Source of the DNA: an uncultured Oscillospiraceae bacterium
GTDB lineage: Bacteria; Bacillota; Clostridia; Oscillospirales; Oscillospiraceae
Length of the DNA stretch: 31,607 bases
Assembly: GCA_900751035.1 (NCBI GenBank)
Contig: CAADSF010000082.1
Span: 1 to 31,607, forward strand
Direction: 5' to 3'
Positions 7,965 through 14,795 of the stretch are shown here, piece after piece. A model generated the notes under the pieces. That model was not told the origin of the DNA. It saw nothing but the letters and a program-made list of their open reading frames with translations, and did not search any database. Numbering within the stretch: position 1 is the stretch's first letter; each line of letters starts with the position of its first letter. The position numbers and the translations under genes are program-made.

Positions 7965-8962
7965 GCGCGCACCGCCTTTCGCTTCTCAGCGCAGTGCCAG
8001 GCCAGCGCGGCGAGGATGCCGGCGCCGACGAAGTAGATGCGCACCGACGCCATCAGCGTCCACATTCCCATCACGCCGAGCGGAATTAGGATGTGCCACA
8101 GCAGGACCAATCCGAGGTTGACGCACAGGCCGATCCACCTGCCGAATGCAATATAAATGCTGTACATGGCACTCGACAGCGTAGACGTCCCGATCAGGGT
8201 AATCAGCACGGCTTTGAGCAGGCTCAGCGCGGGGGTAAATTGCGCCCACGCCAACAGGAAGGTGATTGCCATATAGATGCCGAAGAACAGCCCGCCCAGC
8301 GCAAAGGCGCGCTGCGTGTCCGCCTTCTGCACGCCCTCGGCATTCTTTTCGTTGTAGTCCAGAATGCGGAAGAAGTACGGGTAGGTGAACGGGCCGGGCA
8401 GCAGCAGGAACGCTTTCCAGATCCCGGCTTTCATATTCTCCGGCTCAAGGCCGAGGCCTATCACGTTCAGGTGTCCACGGGAATGGATCAACGCCGCGAC
8501 CGTAACCACGACGGCCAGCGCATAGACCACGAGCCAGCCGAAGCCGTCCGTCAGGACGTTGCGGATCATGCCAAAGCGGAGCAGGATAACGAGGAAAATG
8601 ACTGCGATCGCATACGCAATCCACGTTCCTCCGGATGCGCCCAGCGCGGTATCGGCAAAGACTGTCTGCATCCCGTTCATGGATAGCCACGATTGGAAGA
8701 TGCACATGACGCCGCAAGCCCACATCATAGGCTTGGAGCAGAACACTTCCCGCACCTTCGGGATTTTCAGGGCGACCAGCCCGAACAGGACGCAGGCGAA
8801 CGAGTTGCCGAGCACCCAGATCAGGGACGGGATAATCCCATAGGTCTGTGTCATGGCCACGCCGTTCATCAGCGATCCGATACCCGCCCACGTCGCACAG
8901 ATACTCAGTGCGTAGTACAGCAGGGGATTGTTTTTGAATTTCTTCTTGATAGCGACAAACAT
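7961..8962 (-). CDS. Multi-pass membrane protein resembling a sodium:solute symporter
   Basis: A 333-residue protein with about ten hydrophobic segments and short loops. The first segments (ATWAGIGSLMNG, then TQTYGIIPSLIWVLGN) resemble the broken first helix and second helix of LeuT-fold symporters of the SSS family, and FRILDYNEKNAEGVQKADT in the middle loop resembles the charged loop after SSS helix 7. I chose the ATG at 8962 because AAAGGAGGAAGCGAT stands directly before it; longer readings enter the leader. It is the first gene after the late control region and is coupled to the ParB/PP-loop genes. A transporter here is unusual for a phage. Specific substrate cannot be told; holin-like function is unlikely at this size. 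Confidence 0.72.
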   Translation of the reverse strand: MFVAIKKKFKNNPLLYYALSICATWAGIGSLMNGVAMTQTYGIIPSLIWVLGNSFACVLFGLVALKIPKVREVFCSKPMMWACGVMCIFQSWLSMNGMQTVFADTALGASGGTWIAYAIAVIFLVILLRFGMIRNVLTDGFGWLVVYALAVVVTVAALIHSRGHLNVIGLGLEPENMKAGIWKAFLLLPGPFTYPYFFRILDYNEKNAEGVQKADTQRAFALGGLFFGIYMAITFLLAWAQFTPALSLLKAVLITLIGTSTLSSAMYSIYIAFGRWIGLCVNLGLVLLWHILIPLGVMGMWTLMASVRIYFVGAGILAALAWHCAEKRKAVRA

Positions 8963-9071
8963 ATCGCTTCCTCCTTTGTGATTGTGCCTGCTGCCGGCAT
9001 CGGTGGCGATCCGATACCCGCCCAGACCAGACCTCGCGCAAAGGAGCAACGCGGGGCCACAGCCTCCTTTC

Positions 9072-9109
9072 CAAAAAGAATGACGGCCATCCCTTTCGGG
9101 ACGACCGTC
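9072..9109 (-). terminator. Intrinsic terminator in the late leader
   Basis: On the minus strand a 12-bp stem (9098-9109 with 9082-9093, two G-T wobbles) closes a GAAA tetraloop and is followed by ATTCTTTTT. This is a strong Rho-independent terminator form. It stands between the ArpU-like regulator and the symporter-like gene, so transcription of everything downstream, including packaging and head genes, would need read-through, antitermination or a promoter past it. Confidence 0.7.
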
Positions 9110-9122
9110 TGGCTTATGTAGG

Positions 9123-9151
9123 ATTTTACGAGTTTAACCATACTCCTATGT
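9123..9151 (-). promoter_or_regulatory. Possible activator-dependent late promoter
   Basis: On the minus strand TAAAAT (plus positions 9123-9128) could act as a -10 box; 17 bases upstream the -35 position reads ACATAG, far from consensus. Four 10-bp repeats lie just upstream and a terminator just downstream. A weak -35 next to repeats is what an activator-controlled promoter would look like, but the call rests on form only. Confidence 0.35.
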
Positions 9152-9153
9152 TC

Positions 9154-9193
9154 GCAAAACAGCAAGTAACACGTTGCAACAGCGCGTAACAGC
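9154..9193. repeat. Four tandem 10-bp repeats after the late regulator gene
   Basis: Plus-strand units GCAAAACAGC, AAGTAACACG, TTGCAACAGC and GCGTAACAGC follow each other without spacing, sharing a NNNNAACANN core and mostly ending in CAGC. A 10-bp period puts every unit on the same face of the helix, as in activator binding arrays. The array begins two bases after the stop of the ArpU-like gene, whose product is the natural candidate to bind it. Confidence 0.55.
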
Positions 9194-9195
9194 TT

Positions 9196-9588
9196 TTAAG
9201 AGCCGAGGTAGCGGTAACACACCATCTTCACCGATTCTTCTGAATTACGGCCTCCTACGACCGCTGCGACCTCTTTCCACGTCAGCCCACGCAGGAAGCG
9301 CAGCCGGAAGATGAAGCGCGTCTGCACGTCGTCTATTGCGAAAATGAACGGCGCGATCAGCTCCTCGCTGGCTTTGACCTGCCGCTCAATCTGCTCCAGG
9401 TCTGATTCTGCGTCTGCAATTTCTGATGCGAGGTCGCCGACCTTATCCTTGACGCCGGGCGTGTGGGGCATACCTGTAATCACAGCTGCGCCGGGGTAAG
9501 CCGCATCGCGCAAAGATTGCAGCATTTCTTTTGTCGCCGAGAGCGTTTTCAGCAGCTCAAGGTGCTGATTTAATTCCGTAAGCGTCAA
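9196..9588 (-). CDS. ArpU/RinA-like late transcription regulator (DUF1492 type)
   Basis: A 130-residue protein with an N-terminal coiled-coil half (residues 1-85) and a C-terminal sigma-70 region-4-like helix-turn-helix (about 95-128, RFLRGLTWKEVAAVVGG). This is the layout of the DUF1492/ArpU/RinA regulators that switch on late genes in Gram-positive phages, usually encoded just before the terminase module as here. The start is probably TTG at 9588, because GGGGGTGAGCCA lies at correct spacing and no in-frame ATG occurs before residue 22. It is the last early gene; the late control region follows at once. Confidence 0.82.
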   Translation of the reverse strand: MTLTELNQHLELLKTLSATKEMLQSLRDAAYPGAAVITGMPHTPGVKDKVGDLASEIADAESDLEQIERQVKASEELIAPFIFAIDDVQTRFIFRLRFLRGLTWKEVAAVVGGRNSEESVKMVCYRYLGS

Positions 9589-9609
9589 TGGCTCACCCCC
9601 ATATTGTCA

Positions 9610-9792
9610 TTACTTTTTGCTGGACTTCTGCGCGCCGGTTTCTCCAATCCGCATTTGCCTGTATGTCGGCTGCACGACCTCCACCGATACGACGCGGGTA
9701 TCGCCAAAGCGCTCCAAATCCTGCGCGATCTGCTCCTTGATGCCGATGGCCTGTCCGGGCGGAGCATTCACATGAACTGTGATAATAAGCAT
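9610..9792 (-). CDS. Small phage protein of unknown function
   Basis: A 60-residue protein starting two bases after the upstream stop. It reads as a strand, a helix and a strand (LIITVHVNA, IKEQIAQDLERFG, VVSVEVVQP) with a basic, disordered C-terminus. I do not recognise a family. The position inside the tightly spaced leftward operon and the ferredoxin-like alternation of strands and helix support a real gene. Confidence 0.6.
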   Translation of the reverse strand: MLIITVHVNAPPGQAIGIKEQIAQDLERFGDTRVVSVEVVQPTYRQMRIGETGAQKSSKK

Positions 9793-9794
9793 GG

Positions 9795-10484
9795 TCACAC
9801 CGTCTGATATTTGCGGCCCTTTTTGTTGTAGGCCATATCGACCGGCGCACCGCAGATGAAGCAGGTGTATGTAAAGCAGTCGTCCGTAAGATTTGTCTGA
9901 TAGCGGAATCGCTGCCCGCATTTGCAGCGAACATACATCGGCACGATGTCATTCAGCGGCGTCAAGCACCCGCAGTCGGCACAGCGGTAATTGGAAATGG
10001 GGGCCTTTGCGCAGAAGCCGTGAATCTTCCCGCAGCCATGACACCTGATGAACAGGAATCCCTTGTATGCGACCGGCTTGTAGATCTTGCGGGATTTCTC
10101 TGCGGGTGCGCTGGCGTCGACACCGGCCTGCGGGGCGGGGACTTCGTGCTTTGGGGCCATCTGCACCGGCTCAGGCGCTTTGACGTTGGCATTGTCGGGA
10201 AGTGTTGCGCCGCGCCACTCCGGGCGGCAGTCCACGCCGGAGCCGAGCGCACAGGTCCAGCGGTTCGCCCCGCTGAATTCCTCCTTGAGCCCATGCCTGC
10301 AATACTCACAATTCCCGTTCAGCCAGAGCAGTGCTGCAATGTCGGTGTGAATAGCTTCAAAAACTTCTTCGAGCCCGTACAGCTCACTGGCAAGGTCAAA
10401 GAGTTTGCTGTAATCCTCGTACTGAATGCGCCCTTCGGCGTTCAGCTCGTCGATATAGGCGATCAGGTTTTCATAGTGTCCCAT
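9795..10484 (-). CDS. Multi-zinc-ribbon phage protein
   Basis: A 229-residue protein with many paired cysteines. An N-terminal helical part (1-50) is followed by a CEYC pair and further Cys residues, a Pro/Ala-rich linker (about 95-130), and three consecutive zinc-ribbon-like knuckles in the C-terminal half (CHGC...C, CADCGC, CKCG, CFICG). The pattern suggests a nucleic-acid or protein-binding scaffold held by metal. AAGGAGGAAACC precedes the ATG. The start overlaps the preceding gene by 14 bases. I cannot name a family or a function. Confidence 0.7.
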   Translation of the reverse strand: MGHYENLIAYIDELNAEGRIQYEDYSKLFDLASELYGLEEVFEAIHTDIAALLWLNGNCEYCRHGLKEEFSGANRWTCALGSGVDCRPEWRGATLPDNANVKAPEPVQMAPKHEVPAPQAGVDASAPAEKSRKIYKPVAYKGFLFIRCHGCGKIHGFCAKAPISNYRCADCGCLTPLNDIVPMYVRCKCGQRFRYQTNLTDDCFTYTCFICGAPVDMAYNKKGRKYQTV

Positions 10485-10833
10485 CGGTTTCCTCCTTGCG
10501 GTCGCTGCTGCCGAGCAGTTCCTCTCCGCGTCGCTTTAGCCTTTGACGCGCCTGCTTTTGCAGAGATTCAATATCGGCCAGCTTTTGTTCATAACCACGG
10601 ATGACTTTCTCACGAAACTTTTTCGTATGCGCCATCCTGATTTGCTCCGTTACCTTTTTGCGGCGCTCGATCAGCTCTCGGAATTCGGCGTCGGTTGTGA
10701 GGACTTGATACCGCCATGAGCACTTCGGGCAGGTGAAATACTGGACTTCTATTTCACCGTCAGCCAGCGTCAGGATGTCGGAGCGCCCCACCGAAAACTC
10801 TGCGCCGCATTTATTGCAAATAATTCTCTGCAT
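10471..10833 (-). CDS. Zinc-ribbon and coiled-coil phage protein
   Basis: A 120-residue protein. Residues 1-45 form a zinc ribbon (CNKCGAEF ... CPKCSWRY), and residues 50-110 form a long charged coiled coil (EFRELIERRKKV onward). Proteins of this layout are common small early genes in Clostridia phages and have no known activity. GGAGGGCTGATGT stands before the ATG. Function unknown; dimerisation through the coil with metal-stabilised heads is the visible architecture. Confidence 0.72.
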   Translation of the reverse strand: MQRIICNKCGAEFSVGRSDILTLADGEIEVQYFTCPKCSWRYQVLTTDAEFRELIERRKKVTEQIRMAHTKKFREKVIRGYEQKLADIESLQKQARQRLKRRGEELLGSSDRKEETDGTL

Positions 10834-10836
10834 ACA

Positions 10837-11028
10837 TCAGCCCTCCTTTGCGTACTTGTATTTTCGCGGTGGCGGGCATTCCAGCCCGCACCGGCTTGGG
10901 TTGTTCATGCACGGATTATTGCACTTGTGATGCTTTTTGTGCCAGCAGTCAGCGCAGCAGCGCCGCTCCCGATACCGGTCGCAGTAGAAATTGGAGCAGT
11001 ACCGACCGTTATAAACATCATTGCTCAC
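10837..11028 (-). CDS. Very Cys-rich 63-residue phage protein
   Basis: Eleven cysteines in 63 residues, arranged as YCSNFYC, RRCCADC, KCNNPC and CGLEC, with several histidines, point to a compact two-site zinc protein. The start is GTG at 11028 with AGGAGGACG ten bases upstream. It sits three bases upstream of the next gene in the operon. Family and role not recognised. Confidence 0.62.
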   Translation of the reverse strand: MSNDVYNGRYCSNFYCDRYRERRCCADCWHKKHHKCNNPCMNNPSRCGLECPPPRKYKYAKEG

Positions 11029-11032
11029 AGCA

Positions 11033-11482
11033 TCACGTCCTCCTGTTCTGGCGTCGTCCCAGCTTCTTTCGCTTCCGCGCTATCCGCTTTTTCTCTTTGA
11101 GATTACGGACAACCTTGTCGCGGCCGCGCTTATGGAAGCGCCCCTCTCCGGTGATGCGATTCGGCTTAACGACTGGCACGCTCACAAAATCGGGGGAATA
11201 TCGCGGCAATTCTGGCAACGCCCTGAAATTTTCCGCCAATTCCTCATAAACCGAATCCTGTATGAAGTCGTAGCTGGAACTGTCAATATATGCAGGCAGC
11301 TCCTCTGCCTCGTTGGTTTTCCGCAAAACAGTGACTATGCCCCGATCGTCAACCTCGCAGACCAACTCACATTCAGGCCAGCCGGTTTCACGGCTGACGG
11401 CCTTTTTTACATCTTCAAGAGCCTTTTGGTTGATTGGAGTGCCGAGAAACTGTTCGAGGGTTTTCAGATTAGGTTCATTCAT
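11033..11482 (-). CDS. Hypothetical phage protein with strongly basic tail
   Basis: A 149-residue protein. The first two thirds are acidic and mixed alpha/beta (residues 1-100), while the last 45 residues are dominated by Lys and Arg (KRGRDKVVRNLKEKKRIAR and beyond), as in proteins that bind nucleic acid non-specifically. CCGGAGGTAGCAA precedes the ATG. It overlaps the end of the ASCH-like gene by eight bases. No family recognised. Confidence 0.65.
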   Translation of the reverse strand: MNEPNLKTLEQFLGTPINQKALEDVKKAVSRETGWPECELVCEVDDRGIVTVLRKTNEAEELPAYIDSSSYDFIQDSVYEELAENFRALPELPRYSPDFVSVPVVKPNRITGEGRFHKRGRDKVVRNLKEKKRIARKRKKLGRRQNRRT

Positions 11483-12086
11483 TTGCTACCTCCGGCATTT
11501 CTGTCACATAACACCAACTCTGCGGTGGTCTGTCGAGTTCTCGCAGCTCAAAACCGTTTTTCATTGTCCGTAAGCCAATAAACTCGCCCAGATCACGTGG
11601 CGTATCGTAGATGCGCAGATTGGAGATATGCCAGCCGTACAGAACCGGTGTTCTGGCTCCATACGCGTTGAGTTCCCCCTTTGATACACATGATGCGGAT
11701 ATGGCGTTAATTTCGGCTGCAATATCGTCATTGCCCCATTCGTTGAGCGATAGATAGCAATAATCAAAATTTTCGGGAATTCCTCGTTTCTGAATTTCAT
11801 AAATCCGGTCGCAGGTAAACTCGCCAGCAATATGCCCATTGAAAACGTCCCAGATTTTGTCCGCTTCTGCTCTGCTATACCCTGAAATCCGGGTAAATTC
11901 TGTGAACCAATCACCACGGAAAATATCCCCCCACACAAGGAATGGCCTTCTATTTGTGCAGTAGATATAGCACTTAAACGGCATGTCCAGCTTCGGTCGC
12001 GTCTTGCGTACCTCGATGGTCTTTTCGCCGGAAACGATTAACTCGCACCATTCCGGACGAATGCTAATAAGCACACTTTTATCCAT
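11475..12086 (-). CDS. ASCH/PUA-like domain protein
   Basis: A 203-residue protein whose first 30 residues carry the ASCH signature: LISIRPEWCELIVSGEKT followed by IEVRKTRP. The second half repeats a beta-rich PUA-like layout (HIAGEFTCDRIYEI; YGWHISNLRIYD). ASCH domains bind RNA or modified nucleotides, and in phages they occur as accessory genes; the precise ligand here is unknown. GGAGGGCTCAA precedes the ATG at 12086, which rules out the much longer upstream reading. It overlaps the next upstream gene by eight bases. Confidence 0.75.
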   Translation of the reverse strand: MDKSVLISIRPEWCELIVSGEKTIEVRKTRPKLDMPFKCYIYCTNRRPFLVWGDIFRGDWFTEFTRISGYSRAEADKIWDVFNGHIAGEFTCDRIYEIQKRGIPENFDYCYLSLNEWGNDDIAAEINAISASCVSKGELNAYGARTPVLYGWHISNLRIYDTPRDLGEFIGLRTMKNGFELRELDRPPQSWCYVTEMPEVANE

Positions 12087-12498
12087 TTGAGCCCTCCAGC
12101 ATGAACTGCCCCGTTGCATACGCCTGATAGAGCGTCCTGCCGTTTTTGTCGGCAAGATACGGGAAGAACACTTCATCAACGGCCACGTCGCAGGATTCCA
12201 CAAGCGCGAGCTGCGCCAGCACCCAGTCGCGGATGTTCCTCCACGCCGTTCTTTCAGCCTGCGCACGGTCAGCCTTGACTTTCTGTGCAGCGAACACTCG
12301 CAGCGTCCCATCCACGGCCGCAGGGAGCCGGAATCCCCTCGCGCCGGCCGCAGTCTCAATGGCGAACGTGACCGCTGTCGGCTTTCCGGATTCGTAGTCC
12401 ACCATGATTTTTGTAGCGCCAGCACGGGCAAGCGCGCCCTGTATCTCGCCGAGGCTCGTGTAGATGTCCACGCCGCTGGTGTAATTCTTAATTGCCAT
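12079..12498 (-). CDS. Conserved-style hypothetical phage protein
   Basis: A 139-residue protein. An N-terminal alpha/beta region (ALARAGATKIMVDYESGKPT, then a strand TFAIETAAG) is followed by a helical half with AWRNIRDWVLAQLALVESCDV and VFFPYLADKNGRTLY. Proteins with this WR.i.dWv.aqlal..t motif are frequent in Gram-positive prophages, where they have no assigned activity. GGGGGAGCAGG lies next to the ATG. Good coding character and coupling to the downstream ASCH gene support it. Confidence 0.72.
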   Translation of the reverse strand: MAIKNYTSGVDIYTSLGEIQGALARAGATKIMVDYESGKPTAVTFAIETAAGARGFRLPAAVDGTLRVFAAQKVKADRAQAERTAWRNIRDWVLAQLALVESCDVAVDEVFFPYLADKNGRTLYQAYATGQFMLEGSNG

Positions 12499-12512
12499 CC
12501 TGCTCCCCCTTG

Positions 12513-12716
12513 CTATTCACTCACGCCGAACTCTTCCAGCGCCGCTACGTAGCATTTCATGCACATATAGCAAAGCGTTTTTACCGCTCCATGCGGCTTT
12601 CGGGCCATAATGCATACGCTGTTCTTTTTCAGGCGTTCCTGCCCACACTTAACACATCTGCAAATGAATCTCTCGTCGGCACGAACGCAATCACAATCTA
12701 CATCATAATGTCCCAT
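12513..12716 (-). CDS. Small Cys-rich zinc-binding-type protein
   Basis: A 67-residue protein with CDC, CRCVKCG, and CYMCMKC cysteine groups, suggesting one or two zinc sites. The ATG at 12716 overlaps the end of the upstream gene by 14 bases and has AGGAAAAGC ahead of it; a longer 100-residue reading from 12815 lies in the body of the upstream gene and was not used. Function unknown. Confidence 0.62.
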   Translation of the reverse strand: MGHYDVDCDCVRADERFICRCVKCGQERLKKNSVCIMARKPHGAVKTLCYMCMKCYVAALEEFGVSE

Positions 12717-13110
12717 TCCGCTTTTCCTCCAGCGCACGTTCAGCTTCCTCGCGGGTGCGGAATACGCCTGTGTACTTGTGCATGCCCATCTTTCCAATGA
12801 GGGTAACCGCATCATGCACGTTGCTTATTTTGAATTCTGAAATTACAGGATTTTTCATATTCCCGCAAAACACACGGTACACTGTATCGCCCACCTTGCA
12901 CGGCAGCACCAAAAGCCGCCCGTCGCCGTTGGCGTCCATCCACATCACAAATCTCCGGTGCAACGGCCCTGTGGTATCGTGCATCAGTTCTTTGACTTCC
13001 TCCGGCGTCAGCCCTGTGGCCTCATAAGAGGCAAGGCGGGCCAAAGCAACTTCATACCCACGACGGCAATAGAGCCGCCCTTCGGAATCATACCAAGTCA
13101 GTCTATCCAT
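12703..13110 (-). CDS. Phage protein with 'YEATGLTPEEV' and 'VGDTVYRV' motifs
   Basis: A 135-residue protein. Residues 20-40 contain LARLASYEATGLTPEEV, a segment seen in many Clostridia prophage proteins, followed by LPCKVGDTVYRV (about 75-86), the SH3-like strand pair of the same group, and a C-terminal helix with TREEAERALEEK. GAAGGAGGACGCCA gives a strong ribosome site at 13110; the longer reading from 13212 was rejected for that reason. No biochemical role is known for this group. Confidence 0.72.
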   Translation of the reverse strand: MDRLTWYDSEGRLYCRRGYEVALARLASYEATGLTPEEVKELMHDTTGPLHRRFVMWMDANGDGRLLVLPCKVGDTVYRVFCGNMKNPVISEFKISNVHDAVTLIGKMGMHKYTGVFRTREEAERALEEKRNGTL

Positions 13111-13378
13111 TGGCGTCCTCCTTCGGCTTGAAGCTGCTCGCCGCCCGGCAGCTCCCCCAATGGGGAGCGAAGCCGGTACCGGTGGCCTTGTGCGGATCTT
13201 CGGTATACTCACAGGAGATAACCTCGCCGTTCGGCGTCACGATCTTCTTGCTGCCGGAGCGGGGCTTTTCGATGTAATAGCGAGGGGCAGCATCACACGG
13301 CATGGCCTTTCCGCCAGGCGTCCCAATCCAGACGATAGCTGCGCCGCAGCCCTTACAGGTGGCCGATCTCATCATCAT
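13103..13378 (-). CDS. Small zinc-ribbon phage protein
   Basis: A 91-residue protein beginning MMMRSATCKGCGAAIVW, a single zinc-ribbon knuckle, followed by CDAAPRYY and a later Cys that may complete the site. This 'CkgCga.ivWi.t..Gk.mPcd' layout is frequent in prophage proteins. The ATG overlaps the ParB stop (ATGA). Role unknown. Confidence 0.7.
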   Translation of the reverse strand: MMMRSATCKGCGAAIVWIGTPGGKAMPCDAAPRYYIEKPRSGSKKIVTPNGEVISCEYTEDPHKATGTGFAPHWGSCRAASSFKPKEDANG

Positions 13379-14745
13379 TCAGCCTCCTTGCCAAACAGCT
13401 CATGCGTACCGTCCTGGAGCGCCTTTTCGTCGTCGGACATCTCATAGCCCAACTTGACGAGCAGCGCATAGATGCGGTCCAGATGCTCATTTTCCTGGTG
13501 CTTCATAGTGTAGCTGTTCCAGTAGCTACAGAAATAGCCCTCGGATTTGCGGTCACCCACCCGCGCATAGACCATTCGCAGCAGCGCCTTTTCAGGCGTC
13601 TTGCTGATTGCATCGGTCACGGCCTGAAGCGTAAATTCGGCATCGTCCTCGCCGTTATCATCGTCCTCCTCGGCAAGAGGCTCAGCACCGGTAGCCCGTG
13701 CAATCTCATCTTCGGTGAGCCAGCCGGTGTCATCCCAGTATTCGGCGTAGGCCCACAGCGCCACAATGTCCGCAAGGTGCTTTTTGATGGCGGTCGTGGA
13801 AACGGTAGCTACGAAATCGGCACGAAGCTCATAGGCGCGGGCAGTGGCTTCGGCCAGTGCCTGTTCAGCCGCATTCTTGCGCTCCTGCTTCATCTGCTCC
13901 TCACGCTTTTTGGCTTCCTCCTCCGGTGTGAGGACGGCCGGCCCATCCTTGACCATCAGCGTGATATAGTACATTTCGACGAGGAAGAAATACTCGACGG
14001 TATCTGCGTCCTCCGGGCGGTCCACCTTGACCTCGCTGTTGACATAGAAGCTCCTGACGAACTTATAGCCGGTCCTGTCGGTGATCTGCGTCGCAAAGGA
14101 GCTTAACTGCTCCACCCACGCAGCCTTGCGTTCCTCCGCAGCCTCGGCATCAATGGCCTGTTTCAGCTTATACTTGAAATTTTCGGTGCCGATGTAGTCG
14201 AGCATTTCATTCTTACGCTTCGGGCTTTTCAGTTTGTCCAGCTCCATATAGTCATACAGGCTGGCGCCGCGTCCCTCGGACTTTTTGAATTTATCCTTGT
14301 CCAGCTCCAAGAGTTTCACGCGGCGTCGGACGGTGGCTGTGGAAAAGCCGCAGTTTTCCGCAATATCCTTGACCGTATCGCCCATGTCAAGCATCATCTG
14401 AAAACCTTGTGCCTGCTCATAGACGGTCAAATCAGAGCGCTGCATATTCTCCGTGAGCATGGTGCTCAGCTGTTCCCGCTCCGTCATTTCAACCACCGCG
14501 CAAGGCAGTCCCTCCAAACCGGCCAGCTTCGCGGCCGCAAGGCGGCGGTGGCCAATGATGACGCGATAGCTTTCTTCGTCCCACGTTCCTGAGATTGCCC
14601 CGATCAGCGGGACAACGGTAAGGTTCTGGAGTACGCCGTTGACTTTGATGCTCTCGGCCAGCTCGGTCACGTCGCCCACGTCTTTGCGCGGGTTGTCGGG
14701 ATGCGGCCATAACTTTCTGACTGGAATATTCTTGATTTCTGCCAT
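13375..14745 (-). CDS. ParB/Spo0J-family protein, full length
   Basis: A 456-residue ParB family protein. Residues 1-100 are the N-terminal domain with HPDNPRKDVGD, VIIGHRRLAA (the CTP-binding GxxRRxxA-type motif) and LTENMQRSDLT (the ENxQRxdL-type motif). A helix-turn-helix follows (about 125-160, VKDIAENCGFSTATVRRRV). The long C-terminal part is charged and helical, rich in Glu/Lys, and has no clear ParB dimer domain. GAAAGGAGCAATTC precedes the ATG. There is no ParA gene nearby, so plasmid-like partition is unlikely; ParB proteins without ParA in phages are thought to regulate or protect DNA. It lies next to a methylase-like gene. Confidence 0.88.
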   Translation of the reverse strand: MAEIKNIPVRKLWPHPDNPRKDVGDVTELAESIKVNGVLQNLTVVPLIGAISGTWDEESYRVIIGHRRLAAAKLAGLEGLPCAVVEMTEREQLSTMLTENMQRSDLTVYEQAQGFQMMLDMGDTVKDIAENCGFSTATVRRRVKLLELDKDKFKKSEGRGASLYDYMELDKLKSPKRKNEMLDYIGTENFKYKLKQAIDAEAAEERKAAWVEQLSSFATQITDRTGYKFVRSFYVNSEVKVDRPEDADTVEYFFLVEMYYITLMVKDGPAVLTPEEEAKKREEQMKQERKNAAEQALAEATARAYELRADFVATVSTTAIKKHLADIVALWAYAEYWDDTGWLTEDEIARATGAEPLAEEDDDNGEDDAEFTLQAVTDAISKTPEKALLRMVYARVGDRKSEGYFCSYWNSYTMKHQENEHLDRIYALLVKLGYEMSDDEKALQDGTHELFGKEAE

Positions 14746-14795
14746 GAATTGCTCCTTTCATGCTCTGCCGATGTAGGGCGGCAGTTCCCCGTATT

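Noticed and set aside
8905..9142. Leftward frame beginning at an ATG after AGGAGT, running through the late terminator into the symporter gene
   Set aside because: The ribosome site is only one base from the ATG and the frame encodes the terminator hairpin; the symporter has a far better site downstream.
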